Source: Glacieibacterium sp964246975 (GTDB taxonomy: Bacteria; Pseudomonadota; Alphaproteobacteria; Sphingomonadales; Sphingomonadaceae). Taken from it: a stretch of 30,302 bases of DNA. The stretch spans positions 1 through 30,302 of the forward strand of contig CAXTSL010000029.1 of assembly GCA_964246975.1 (NCBI GenBank), in the 5' to 3' direction. The position numbers and the translations under genes were made by a program. Each line of letters begins with the position of its first letter. Positions within the stretch are counted from its first letter, which is position 1. A model generated the notes under the pieces. The model was not told where the DNA came from. It did no database searches and saw only the letters and a program-made list of their open reading frames with translations. Positions 7,691-15,431 of the stretch are shown piece after piece.

Positions 7691-7756
7691 TGAGACACCC
7701 TACCCCGACCCTCCCCTCTCTCGGTTCGCAAGGGCTCACCGGGAGGGGAGGGAGCA
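7611..7756. repeat. GC-rich palindromic dispersed repeat
   Basis: The core is a perfect 21-bp inverted repeat: 7637-7657 against 7702-7722 (GAGAGAGGGGAGGGTCGGGG plus T, and its complement). Outer C-rich (7615-7630) and G-rich (7739-7753) arms extend the pairing. It sits between two convergent genes and forms the 3' end of the hypothetical open frame. The composition is typical of high-copy intergenic repeats in alphaproteobacteria. It could act as a bidirectional hairpin terminator. Only one copy is in this window. Confidence 0.8.
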
Positions 7757-7760
7757 GGAA

Positions 7761-8537
7761 CTACGCCGTCGTCGCGAACCCCCCGTCGACCGCGATCACC
7801 GCCCCCGTCACGAAACCGCTGGCGCGCGACGCGAGATAGATCGCCACCCCCGCCGCGTCCTCGGGCGTGCCCCGGCTGTGCATCGGCGTCGCCGCCAGCG
7901 TCGCGGCGGCGAGGTCGTCGGGGATGCCCGCCGTCATTTTCGAGGGGAAATAGCCCGGCGCGATGGCATTGCAGGCGATGTGCCTCGCGGCGAGAAATTT
8001 CGCCAGCATTTTGGTCAGGTGCAGCACGGCGGCCTTCGATGCGGCATAGCTGTAGGTCTCGATGCCCGAGACGTGCAGCCCGTCGATCGATCCAATGTTG
8101 ATGACGCGCGCGAAATTATCGGGCGACCCGGCAGCTTCGAGGCGTGCACCAAGCCGCTGCGTCAGGAAGAAGATCGACTTGACGTTGAGGTCCATGATCT
8201 TGTCCCAGCCGCTCTCGGGGAAGGCCCCGAACGGCGCGCCCCAGCTCGCGCCGGCGTTGTTGACGAGGATGTCGAGCTTCGGCTCGCGCGCCTCGAATTC
8301 GGCGGCGAAGCGCTCGATCTCCTCCATCTTCGACAGGTCGGCGGGCAGCGAGATGCACTCGCCGATCTTCGACAGCTCGGCGGCGAGCCCGTCGCAGACG
8401 GCGGCGTTGCGCGACGTGATGTAGACCCGCACGCCGTTCTCGACATAGCCGCGCGCGATCATCGCGCCGATGCCGCGACTGCCGCCGGTAACGATCGCAA
8501 CCTTGCCCGCGACCGAGAAAAGCTGTTCGATTTTCAT
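7761..8537 (-). CDS. Short-chain dehydrogenase/reductase (SDR)
   Basis: This 258-residue classical SDR carries the full set of motifs. The cofactor loop is TGGSRGIG at 17-24, NNAG is at 93-96, and the catalytic Ser150, Tyr164 and Lys168 fall in 'GS...YAASK'. The C-terminal 'VTGAVIAVDGGF' closes the fold. Ser/Arg residues after strand 2 (ITSRN) suggest a preference for NADP(H). It oxidises or reduces an unknown alcohol/ketone substrate in the cytosol. It lies 16 bp downstream of the MFS transporter gene on the same strand, so the two are probably co-transcribed and may handle the same compound. The start at 8537 (MKIEQLFSVAGK) is preceded by GAGGGA at a suitable distance. The substrate cannot be inferred. 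Confidence 0.93.
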   Translation of the reverse strand: MKIEQLFSVAGKVAIVTGGSRGIGAMIARGYVENGVRVYITSRNAAVCDGLAAELSKIGECISLPADLSKMEEIERFAAEFEAREPKLDILVNNAGASWGAPFGAFPESGWDKIMDLNVKSIFFLTQRLGARLEAAGSPDNFARVINIGSIDGLHVSGIETYSYAASKAAVLHLTKMLAKFLAARHIACNAIAPGYFPSKMTAGIPDDLAAATLAATPMHSRGTPEDAAGVAIYLASRASGFVTGAVIAVDGGFATTA

Positions 8538-8553
8538 GGGATTTCCCTCGGGT

Positions 8554-10188
8554 TCAAATCGCTTCGCCCGCCGCGCGCGCGCGTTCGATGCGGGTCGCCT
8601 CGGCCTTGGGCAGGCCGCGAATGGCGAAGGCGAGCAGCGCCCAGACCACCGGCACGCCGAGATAGCTCGACAGGATTGCGCTGCGGAGATCGCCCGTCGC
8701 GTCGCTGATCAGCCCGACGAGATACGGGCCGTTGCCGAGCCCGATCAGCGTCGTCCCCATGAAGAACATCGCGCCGGCCGAGCCGCGCATGCGTGGCAGC
8801 ACGAGGTCCTGCATCGATGTCGTCACCCCCGCCAGCCAGAAGGTGCCGATCAGCACGATGAGGAAATAGCAGACGAAGAACGCGGTCAGATTGTCGGTCG
8901 AGTAGGCGTAGAAGGCGATCGGCAACGGGAGCGACACGGCGATCAGCGTCAGGATCAGGCGCCCGGCGGGGTTGCGCCTTTTCCAGGCATCGCCGACGAC
9001 GCCGCCCATCGACGTGCCGATCCAGCCGCCGACCGCCGAGCCGAGGCCGAGCGCCACCCCCGCCGTCGCCGGTGTCGCGCCGAGACTGCGGAAGGCGTAG
9101 ATGAAAATCCACGCGCCGACCGCATAGCTGCCGAACGAAATCAGCGTGCCTGCGGCCGCCGCCTGCAGGAAGGTCGGGGTGCCCCAGGTCAGCGCGTGGA
9201 GCGGCTTGTCGCGCACGCTGATCGATTGTGCCCAGCTGAAGACGCCGTAGCCGCCGAGCGCCATCGACGCCCATTGCACGGCGTTCGAGCTGAAGTCGAA
9301 CCCGCCGAGATGGAAGAGGATCTTGACCTTGGCAGGCGGGATGAGATTGTCGGTCAGCCGCGTCAGGATGACTGCCGCGACGACAGCGAGCGCCAGCACC
9401 GCGATATTGCGCCGGATGACCCCCGCCGGGGCACCGATGCGGCGCAGGTTGATCAGCGTGAACGGCGGCAGCACCGTGCCGAGTTCGGCGAAGGTCTTGG
9501 CGAACGGATGCGGCTCGCGAGGGTGCGCGGTGACGATGCCGTCGGCGAGCCCGCGCGGCGGCTCGCGCAGAGTCAGCACCAGCAACGCGAGGAGTACGCC
9601 TGGAATGCCGATGATCAGGAACGCCGCCTGCCAGCCCGCGAGGCCGAGCGGCGCGCCGCCGCCTGCGAACGCCTTGTTCCAGCCTTCGACGACGACCCCC
9701 GAGATCGCGAAGCTCAGCCCCGCGCCGATGAAGATGCCGCTCGAATAGATCGCCAGCGCGGTGGCGCGCCGGTGCTTGGGAAACCAGTCGCCGATCAGCG
9801 AATAGGCGGCGGGGCTGGCGCTCGCCTCGCCGATGCCGACGCCGACGCGCGCCGCCGCAAGCTGCCCGAAGTTCGACGCGAACCCCGACAACGCGGTCAT
9901 CCCCGACCAGATCGACAGCCCGAGCGCGATCGTCCACGTCCGCACCCAGGTATCGGCAAGCCGCCCGAGCGCCAACCCGAACAGCCCGTAGAACAGCGCG
10001 AACACGGTGCCCGACAACAGCCCGAGCTGCCCGTCCGACAGCCCGAGATCCTTCTGGATATACGGCCCGAGGATGGTGAGGATCGAGCGGTCGATGAAGT
10101 TGAAGATATAGACGACGACGAGGACGATCAGCACATACCACGCATAGGGTCCGCCGACGCGTTCGATCCGCGCTGCCCTGGTCGCCAT
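8554..10188 (-). CDS. Major facilitator superfamily transporter (spinster-like)
   Basis: This 544-residue integral membrane protein has the MFS pattern of about 12 hydrophobic helices. The first helix carries 'FNFIDRSILTILGPYI', and the loop 2-3 motif is seen as 'GRLADTWVRTW'. 'GIGEASASPAAYSLIGDWFP' matches the spinster-like/aromatic-compound MFS proteins common in sphingomonads. A large central loop (about residues 205-345) is longer than average and includes extra hydrophobic segments. The start is at 10188 (MATRAARIERVGG). It is the first gene of a likely two-gene unit with the SDR. The transported substrate is unknown; a lipid, steroid or aromatic compound would fit family knowledge, but nothing here proves it. 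Confidence 0.9.
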   Translation of the reverse strand: MATRAARIERVGGPYAWYVLIVLVVVYIFNFIDRSILTILGPYIQKDLGLSDGQLGLLSGTVFALFYGLFGLALGRLADTWVRTWTIALGLSIWSGMTALSGFASNFGQLAAARVGVGIGEASASPAAYSLIGDWFPKHRRATALAIYSSGIFIGAGLSFAISGVVVEGWNKAFAGGGAPLGLAGWQAAFLIIGIPGVLLALLVLTLREPPRGLADGIVTAHPREPHPFAKTFAELGTVLPPFTLINLRRIGAPAGVIRRNIAVLALAVVAAVILTRLTDNLIPPAKVKILFHLGGFDFSSNAVQWASMALGGYGVFSWAQSISVRDKPLHALTWGTPTFLQAAAAGTLISFGSYAVGAWIFIYAFRSLGATPATAGVALGLGSAVGGWIGTSMGGVVGDAWKRRNPAGRLILTLIAVSLPLPIAFYAYSTDNLTAFFVCYFLIVLIGTFWLAGVTTSMQDLVLPRMRGSAGAMFFMGTTLIGLGNGPYLVGLISDATGDLRSAILSSYLGVPVVWALLAFAIRGLPKAEATRIERARAAGEAI

Positions 10189-10448
10189 GCGTTCAGTCTC
10201 CCCGGAGGCACCCTCGGACGGGGCGTTGGCTCGAAGCCATGGCTAGCAGGGGCAAGGGCGTGCGGGAACTGCCTTTCTGCTGCTTCCCCGACCTCACCGG
10301 GTCGAGAGCCGCGCCACCCCGTCTGGCAATATGCCAATGACCGTGGTCCGGCATGGATTTCATTTGTAATAGGTAAGCAACGATGCAATAAAGAAAAATC
10401 CGAACGCATCTTTATTTCCACGGGCCTTTGGCAAACGGGAGATCAAGC
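10189..10448. other. Intergenic region between the divergent MFS and PEP-CTERM genes
   Basis: These 260 bases separate two divergent genes. Positions 10340-10430 are unusually AT-rich for this genome (GTAATAGG, AATAAAGAAAAATCC, CTTTATTTCC) and probably contain the promoter of the downstream secreted protein. I could not identify convincing -35/-10 boxes, a riboswitch or an RNA gene. Confidence 0.4.
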
Positions 10449-12044
10449 ATGAGGACGCTGGTTTTGACGGCGACCGCGCTGGCGGTATTTGGAGCCGCCC
10501 CCGCGCAGGCGACGCAGGCCGCGATCGGTCTCAGTTTCGAGGGCATCTCGCAATATGATTTCAACGTCTCCGTCCTGCCCGGTGCCGCGGGCGCGGTCGG
10601 CGCGTCGCAATTCGTCGAATTCGTCAATGGGGGTTTCGGCGTATACAGCAAAGCGACCGGTGCCAGCCAGAAACTGATTTCGGACGACGCCTTCTGGGTC
10701 GCCGCTGGTCAGCAAAGAACTTTCGGTACCCCGCGCGTCTTGTATGACAAGCCCAGTAACCGTTGGATTGCCTTGGCCTACGGAAATATCGCTCCCGGAT
10801 TTCAGCTTCCCGACGTCCTTATCGCCGTATCGAATACTTCGGACGCAGCCGGAACCTGGCAATCGACCAAGCTTACCGCCTTTGCGGGCGGTACCGCCGA
10901 CTATCCGACGCTCGCGATCGACCGGAATGCGGTGTACATCGGCAATGACAATTACGCCGCAAGCGGGGAGTTCGCGGGGACGACACTCAACGTCATTCCG
11001 ATCGCCAGCTTGATCAACAATGCTGCGCCGACCATCGCGGGCCTCAAGCAGTTCGTGACGCCGTACAGCGTCGGACCGGGCAATCTCGATCGCGGCTACA
11101 CGATCCAGGGCGTCAACAGCCAGTCCGCCGGGACGACGGGCAAGGTCGTGGCGGCGTCGCTGCTCAAACCGGCGGTCCAGCGCTACGACGTGCTCGACGC
11201 CGGAACGCCCGGCGCGACCGAAACCGCGATCGTCCAGCTCGGCGCGGCGTTCAAGGATAATGGTCTGGCGCGTCAGCCGGCGGCGGCGGTTCCGGCCAAC
11301 CGGCGCAACATCGAAACGGGCGATGGCCGCATCTGGGCGAGCGTCTGGGAAGTCAACGACCGTATCTACAGCATTCGTACCGTCACGCCGACCGGCGGCA
11401 CGCACACCGTGCTGCGCTACGACGTGATCGACTCGGCGACCGACGCGCTTCTCGACGAGGGCGATATCGGCGACGCCAATTACGACTTCTACGCCGGGTC
11501 GCTGGCGGTCAACGCGGCGGGGAAAGTGGTCATCGGCTTCAACCGCTCGGGCCTCGACGCCGCCACGGGCAAGATCAGCCTGTTCGCGCGCAGTTTCGAC
11601 ACCGACGGCGCGGGCAAATTGGTCGCGACGAGCGGCGACCTGCTCCTTCATGTCAGCAACACCGACAACTACCACAATGTCGGGCTCGAAGGCGCGCCGA
11701 CGCCCGGCCGACAGCGTTGGGACACCTACGGCGCGGTGACGGTCGACCCGCTCGACGACAACAGCTTCTGGGTGACCGGCGAGTTTGCGCGCGAGTACGC
11801 CACCGCCGCCAACGGCCATCCCGGAAGCAACGGCGGCGCGCGCTGGGGCACATGGATCGCGCAGATCGTCCTGCCCGCACCGGGGGTTCCCGAGCCCGGA
11901 ACCTGGGCGACGATGATCGTCGGCCTTGGCTTGGTCGGCGCGACCGCGCGCCGCCGCCGCCTGACGCGCGCGCGCCTCGGCGTGCAGGATCAATCGTCGA
12001 GCGCGCTGTACACCATCGTCCGCACCTCGCGGCGCACCGGGTAG
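10449..12044 (+). CDS. Secreted PEPxxWA-CTERM sorting-domain protein
   Basis: The protein has 531 residues. The N-terminus is a signal peptide (MRTLVLTATALAVFGAAPAQ). The body is Gly/Ala/Thr/Asp-rich beta-structure with 'GAVGASQFVEFVNGGFGVYSKATG', a segment I know from secreted proteins of unknown function with a probable beta-propeller. The C-terminus has the exosortase sorting signal: 'VPEPGTWATMIVGLGLVGA' followed by an Arg cluster. This targets the protein to the envelope, where an exosortase (not in this window) would cleave it. The ATG at 10449 is preferred over the upstream TTG (10428) because the signal peptide begins there and GGGAGA precedes it. Unusually, about 30 residues follow the Arg cluster, where most such proteins stop within a few residues. 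This tail overlaps the 3' end of the convergent hydrolase gene by 55 bp. Confidence 0.85.
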   Translation: MRTLVLTATALAVFGAAPAQATQAAIGLSFEGISQYDFNVSVLPGAAGAVGASQFVEFVNGGFGVYSKATGASQKLISDDAFWVAAGQQRTFGTPRVLYDKPSNRWIALAYGNIAPGFQLPDVLIAVSNTSDAAGTWQSTKLTAFAGGTADYPTLAIDRNAVYIGNDNYAASGEFAGTTLNVIPIASLINNAAPTIAGLKQFVTPYSVGPGNLDRGYTIQGVNSQSAGTTGKVVAASLLKPAVQRYDVLDAGTPGATETAIVQLGAAFKDNGLARQPAAAVPANRRNIETGDGRIWASVWEVNDRIYSIRTVTPTGGTHTVLRYDVIDSATDALLDEGDIGDANYDFYAGSLAVNAAGKVVIGFNRSGLDAATGKISLFARSFDTDGAGKLVATSGDLLLHVSNTDNYHNVGLEGAPTPGRQRWDTYGAVTVDPLDDNSFWVTGEFAREYATAANGHPGSNGGARWGTWIAQIVLPAPGVPEPGTWATMIVGLGLVGATARRRRLTRARLGVQDQSSSALYTIVRTSRRTG

Positions 12045-13207
12045 GTCGAACTCGGGATCAGCTGCGTCATGAAGATGCCGATAAGGTCCTCGGCGGGGTC
12101 GATCCAGAAGAAGGTGCTGGCGGCACCGCCCCAGAAATAATCGCCGTCGCTGCCCGGCATCAGCGTCCCCGCCGCGTCCATCGACACCGCGAAGCCGAGG
12201 CCGAAGCCGACGCCCGCGTACGCCGCCTCGCTGAACATCGACACCGACAGGTCGGCGAGGCTCGCGCCGCCAGGGAGGTGGTTGGCGGTCATCAGGTCGA
12301 GCGTCTTGCGCGAAATCAGCCGCTCGCCGTCGCGGGTCCGCCCGCCGTCGAGCATCGCCTGCGCGAACTTCATATAGTCGCCCGCCGTCGAGACCAGCCC
12401 GCCGCCGCCCGAAACGAAGCTCGGCGCGATGAGGTAGGGCGAGGTTGCGGGGTCGTCCTGCAACTTCAGCCCGCCCTCGGCGGTCGGTTCGTAGCAGGCG
12501 GCGAAGCGCGCGGCGTTCTCGGGCTTCACATGAAAGCCGGTGTCGCTCATCCCGAGCGGGTCGAGCAGGCGGCGCTGGAGGAAATCCTCGAACGGCTCGC
12601 CCGCGACGACGCCGACGAGATAGCCGCAGACATCGGTCGCGACCGAGTAATTCCAAGCGTCGCCCGGCGAGAATTCGAGCGGCAGCTTCGACAACCCCTC
12701 GATCATCCCGTCGAGCGTCCCCGCCTTCTCGATCTCGCCGATCTTGTGCGCGCGGTAGCCCGCATCGACGTTGGTGCGCAGCTGGAACCCATAGGTCAGA
12801 CCGGCGGTGTGGCGCAGCAGGTCGACGACCTGCATCGGGCGCGCGCACGGCCGCGTCCGGTAGCCCGTCTTGTGCGTCCCCGCCTCGAACACCCCGAGAT
12901 TGCGCCACGCCGGGATGTAGCGGTGAACGGGATCGTCGAGGGCGATCCTGCCTTCCTCGACGAGCATCATCAGCGCCACCGAGGTCAGCGGCTTGGTCAT
13001 CGAATAGATGCGGAAGACGGTATCTTCGGCGAGCCTGGTGCCGCGTTCGATATCGGCCATGCCGGTCAGCCCGACATGCGCGATCTCGCCCGCGCGCGCC
13101 ACCATCGTCAGCGTGCCCGGCAGCTTGCCCGTCCGGACGTATTTCGCATCGAGGAAGGCATCGAGCGCGGCGAGGCGCTTGGGCGAAAAGCCGAGATTGT
13201 CCGGCAT
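11990..13207 (-). CDS. Beta-lactamase-fold serine hydrolase (esterase/DD-peptidase-like)
   Basis: This 405-residue protein belongs to the beta-lactamase/transpeptidase-like superfamily (Pfam Beta-lactamase). The nucleophile motif is S69-M-T-K72 in 'RIYSMTKPLTS'. The second motif is Tyr187-Ser188 in 'WNYSVATD', as in EstB-type esterases and class C relatives. No signal peptide is visible (MPDNLGFSPKRLAALD), so a cytosolic esterase is likelier than a periplasmic beta-lactamase. 'DLLRHTAGLTYGF' and 'GGGGLVSTAGDYMKFAQAML' are standard family landmarks. The gene is convergent with the PEP-CTERM gene, and the reading frames overlap by 55 bp at the 3' ends. The substrate is unknown; this group includes carboxylesterases and peptidases, and antibiotic resistance should not be inferred. 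Confidence 0.92.
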   Translation of the reverse strand: MPDNLGFSPKRLAALDAFLDAKYVRTGKLPGTLTMVARAGEIAHVGLTGMADIERGTRLAEDTVFRIYSMTKPLTSVALMMLVEEGRIALDDPVHRYIPAWRNLGVFEAGTHKTGYRTRPCARPMQVVDLLRHTAGLTYGFQLRTNVDAGYRAHKIGEIEKAGTLDGMIEGLSKLPLEFSPGDAWNYSVATDVCGYLVGVVAGEPFEDFLQRRLLDPLGMSDTGFHVKPENAARFAACYEPTAEGGLKLQDDPATSPYLIAPSFVSGGGGLVSTAGDYMKFAQAMLDGGRTRDGERLISRKTLDLMTANHLPGGASLADLSVSMFSEAAYAGVGFGLGFAVSMDAAGTLMPGSDGDYFWGGAASTFFWIDPAEDLIGIFMTQLIPSSTYPVRREVRTMVYSALDD

Positions 13208-13251
13208 GTCGTTTGAATCCCTATAGCGTTATGACGCGCGACCAAAACCAC

Positions 13252-13328
13252 GCCGTCATCCCGTCGACCGCCGGGATCCATCTCCCGAAGGTCCGGTGAT
13301 GGGTCCCGGCGTGCGCCGGGATGACGGC
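13252..13328. repeat. REP-like palindrome, copy 2
   Basis: Left arm 13252-13282 and right arm 13298-13328 pair as imperfect 31-bp inverted repeats with a few mismatches. The right arm shares the CGCCGGGATGAC core with the copy at 7181-7250. It sits between the start of the hydrolase gene and the 3' end of icd, both on the minus strand. It would therefore be transcribed downstream of icd and may serve as its terminator hairpin. Confidence 0.8.
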
Positions 13329-13353
13329 TCGAGGGCGCAACCTGTTCGTGGGC

Positions 13354-14568
13354 TCAGCCCCCGATCGCGCGGTCGAGGTTGGCGCGCACCGCCTCGAAGA
13401 ACTGCTCGGTCGTCATCCAAGCCTGATCGGGGCCGACGAGGAGGGCCAAGTCCTTGGTCATCGCGCCGCCCTCGACGGTCTCGATGCAGACGCGCTCGAG
13501 CGTCTCGGCGAAGGCGGTGACTTCGGGCGTGTCGTCGAGCTTGCCGCGATGCTTGAGCCCGCCGGTCCACGCGAAGATCGACGCGATCGGGTTGGTCGAT
13601 GTCGGCTTGCCCTGCTGGTGCATCCGGTAGTGGCGCGTCACCGTGCCGTGCGCGGCTTCGGCCTCGACGGTCTTGCCGTCGGGCGTCAGCAGGATCGAGG
13701 TCATCAGCCCGAGCGATCCGAAGCCCTGCGCGACCATGTCCGACTGGACGTCGCCGTCGTAGTTCTTGCACGCCCAGATGAAATTGCCCGACCATTTGAG
13801 CGCCGAGGCGACGAGGTCGTCGATCAGGCGATGCTCGTAAACGATGCCCAGCGTCTTGTAGCGGGCGGCGAATTCGGCCTCGTAAACCTGCTCGAAGATA
13901 TCCTTGAAGCGCCCGTCGTACGCCTTGAGGATGGTGTTCTTGGTACTAAGATACACCGGCCACTGGCGCTGGATGCCGTAGTTCAGGCAGGCACGCGCGA
14001 AGTCGCGGATCGAATCGTCGAGGTTGTACATGCCCATCGCGACGCCGCTGCTGGGGTAATGGAAGACCTCGTGCTCGATCACCTTGCCGTCGTCGCCGGT
14101 GAAGGTCATCACCAACTTGCCGGGGCCGGGGACGAGGAAGTCGGTGGCGCGGTACTGGTCGCCGAAGGCGTGGCGGCCGATGACGATCGGGTCGGTCCAG
14201 CCGGGTACGAGACGCGGCACGTTCGAGATGACGATCGGCTCGCGAAACACGACCCCGCCGAGGATGTTGCGGATCGTGCCGTTGGGCGACTTCCACATGC
14301 GCTTGAGGCCGAATTCCTTGACCCGCGCCTCGTCCGGGGTGATCGTCGCGCACTTGACCCCGACGCCGTGCTGCGAAATCGCGTTGGCCGCCTGCACCGT
14401 CACCTTGTCGTCGGTGGCGTCGCGGTGCTCCATGCCGAGGTCGAAATAGATCAGGTCGATGTCGAGATAGGGCAGGATCAGCTGCTCGCGGATCCATTGC
14501 CAGATGATCCGCGTCATCTCGTCGCCGTCGAGTTCGACGACGGGGTTCTTCACCTTGATCTTGGTCAT
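13354..14568 (-). CDS. icd: NADP-dependent isocitrate dehydrogenase
   Basis: This 404-residue enzyme catalyses oxidative decarboxylation of isocitrate to 2-oxoglutarate, producing NADPH in the TCA cycle. The length and sequence match the eukaryote-like/alphaproteobacterial IDH subfamily rather than the E. coli type: 'NPVVELDGDEMTRIIW', 'SPNGTIRNILGG' (substrate-binding Ser/Asn/Arg), 'YLSTKNTILKAYDGRFKDIF', 'NYDGDVQSD' (metal-binding Asp residues) and 'EAAHGTVTRHYRMHQ'. The start at 14568 (MTKIKVKNP) has TGAGGA upstream. The longer open frame to 14619 would run into the neighbouring gene. If the gap region is corrected as proposed, icd lies only 7 bp after the LOG-family gene on the same strand. 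Confidence 0.97.
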   Translation of the reverse strand: MTKIKVKNPVVELDGDEMTRIIWQWIREQLILPYLDIDLIYFDLGMEHRDATDDKVTVQAANAISQHGVGVKCATITPDEARVKEFGLKRMWKSPNGTIRNILGGVVFREPIVISNVPRLVPGWTDPIVIGRHAFGDQYRATDFLVPGPGKLVMTFTGDDGKVIEHEVFHYPSSGVAMGMYNLDDSIRDFARACLNYGIQRQWPVYLSTKNTILKAYDGRFKDIFEQVYEAEFAARYKTLGIVYEHRLIDDLVASALKWSGNFIWACKNYDGDVQSDMVAQGFGSLGLMTSILLTPDGKTVEAEAAHGTVTRHYRMHQQGKPTSTNPIASIFAWTGGLKHRGKLDDTPEVTAFAETLERVCIETVEGGAMTKDLALLVGPDQAWMTTEQFFEAVRANLDRAIGG

Positions 14569-14605
14569 CGCGTCCTCAGGCACCGGTTGCCGCTGCCGTA
14601 GCGGG

Positions 14606-14622
14606 GGCGGGCGGCGCAATCA
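14606..14622. repeat. 17-bp direct repeat, copy A (flanks the gap fragment)
   Basis: GGCGGGCGGCGCAATCA is identical to 14798-14814, the first bases after the run of N. It marks where two assembly paths probably diverge. Confidence 0.9.
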
Positions 14623-14787
14623 GCCTTTTGTGGCCGGCCCGCGCCGGGACCCGGGCAGCAGCGCCTGCATGCGCGCCATGGGGAAGGCGGGCCCCGGATC
14701 GACCTTCAGCCGCCGGACCGTGTCGACGTCGCGGTGGCCTGCAATCGCCGCCAGGCCGGGGTAGGCCGCCAACAGGGCGCGGAGGAC
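14620..14787 (-). pseudogene. C-terminal fragment of an AmpD-like N-acetylmuramoyl-L-alanine amidase, cut by the gap
   Basis: The last 55 codons of a gene are readable on the minus strand before the N run, ending at TGA 14620-14622. 'AIAGHRDVDTVRR' and 'KVDPGPAFPMARMQAL' resemble the C-terminal active-site region of amidase_2/AmpD proteins, where the His of 'GH', the Lys and the Asp of 'DPG' bind zinc or act in catalysis. By family knowledge such enzymes cleave the lactyl-L-alanine bond in peptidoglycan or recycled muropeptides. The N-terminal two thirds are absent. The open frame that appears to fuse this fragment to the LOG-family protein passes through ten N bases and is meaningless. The fragment is probably misplaced by the assembly rather than a genuine decayed gene. 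Confidence 0.6.
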
Positions 14788-14797
14788 NNNNNNNNNN
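14788..14797. other. Assembly gap (10 N)
   Basis: Ten consecutive N bases are a scaffolding gap. The real distance is unknown and may even be negative, because the same 17-bp sequence lies on either side (14606-14622 and 14798-14814). Confidence 0.99.
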
Positions 14798-14814
14798 GGC
14801 GGGCGGCGCAATCA
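14798..14814. repeat. 17-bp direct repeat, copy B (first bases after the gap)
   Basis: This copy is identical to 14606-14622. The right-hand contig starts exactly with this copy, as expected for contigs ending in a shared assembly-graph overlap. Confidence 0.9.
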
Positions 14815-15337
14815 ACCGCGCGAGATCGTTGAGGCTGTCGAGCGACTGCACCAGCTCGAACAAGTCGGGCGGCGCAAAGCCCTCGGCGTCGAGGTGGCGG
14901 AGCAGCGCCATGAACGGGTCCCAATAGCCCGTCGTCGACAGCAGGAAGATCGGCTTGGCGTGGATGCCCAGCTCGCGCCACGTCATCGTCTCGAACAATT
15001 CGTCGAGCGTGCCGATGCTGCCCGGCAGCGCGACGACGGCATCGGCGAAATCGTGCATCAGCGCCTTGCGGGCGTGCAGCGTCTCGACGACGTGCATTTC
15101 GGTCAAGCCCACCTGCGCCACCTCCTCGCGCATCAGCAGGCGCGGGATGACGCCGACGACCTCGCCGCCGCCGCCCAGGCAAGCCTGCGCCGCCTCGCCC
15201 ATCAACCCGATGCCGCCGCCGCCATAAACGAGGCGGATATGGTTGACGGCGCACCACGCGCCGAGGTTGCGGGCGAGGGCGGTGTGCGCGGGGTCCGAGC
15301 CGGAGCGCGAGCCGCAGAACAGGAGGAGGGAGGTCAT
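14798..15337 (-). CDS. LOG-family / TIGR00730 Rossmann-fold protein (3' end interrupted by gap)
   Basis: This encodes a LOG-family protein, a group that includes cytokinin riboside 5'-monophosphate phosphoribohydrolases (release of a base from a nucleoside monophosphate). Landmarks are the N-terminal 'LLLFCGSRSGSDP', 'RLVYGGGGIGLMG' (phosphate loop), 'MHDFADAVVALPGSIGTLDELFE' containing the PGGxGTxxE-like signature (here PGSIGTLDE), and 'TWRELGIHAKPIFLL'. The start at 15337 (MTSLLLFCGSR) fits the family; the ATG at 15373 would add an unlikely tail. 180 residues are readable to the gap. If the two 17-bp repeats are merged, the protein finishes as '...LIAPPAPATAAATGA' with TGA at 14576-14578, giving 189 residues, a normal family length. 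In bacteria most members have no proven physiological role. Confidence 0.9.
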
Positions 15338-15431
15338 GGGGGCGGGGATAGCGGCGGCACCTCCCGAAGTCACTCCGACGCCGCCTGAGCGCCGTTTGCC
15401 CGAACCGTCCTAGGCGGGTAAAGCGGCGGGC

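Noticed and set aside
11990..13207. Calling the serine hydrolase an antibiotic-resistance beta-lactamase.
   Set aside because: No signal peptide is visible and the motif set (SxxK plus YSxxxD) is that of EstB-like esterases as well; no resistance context.
14576..15373. A 265-codon minus-strand frame fusing the LOG-family protein to an amidase C-terminus.
   Set aside because: It reads through ten N bases; the frame relation is arbitrary and the N-terminal 12 codons are outside the family start.
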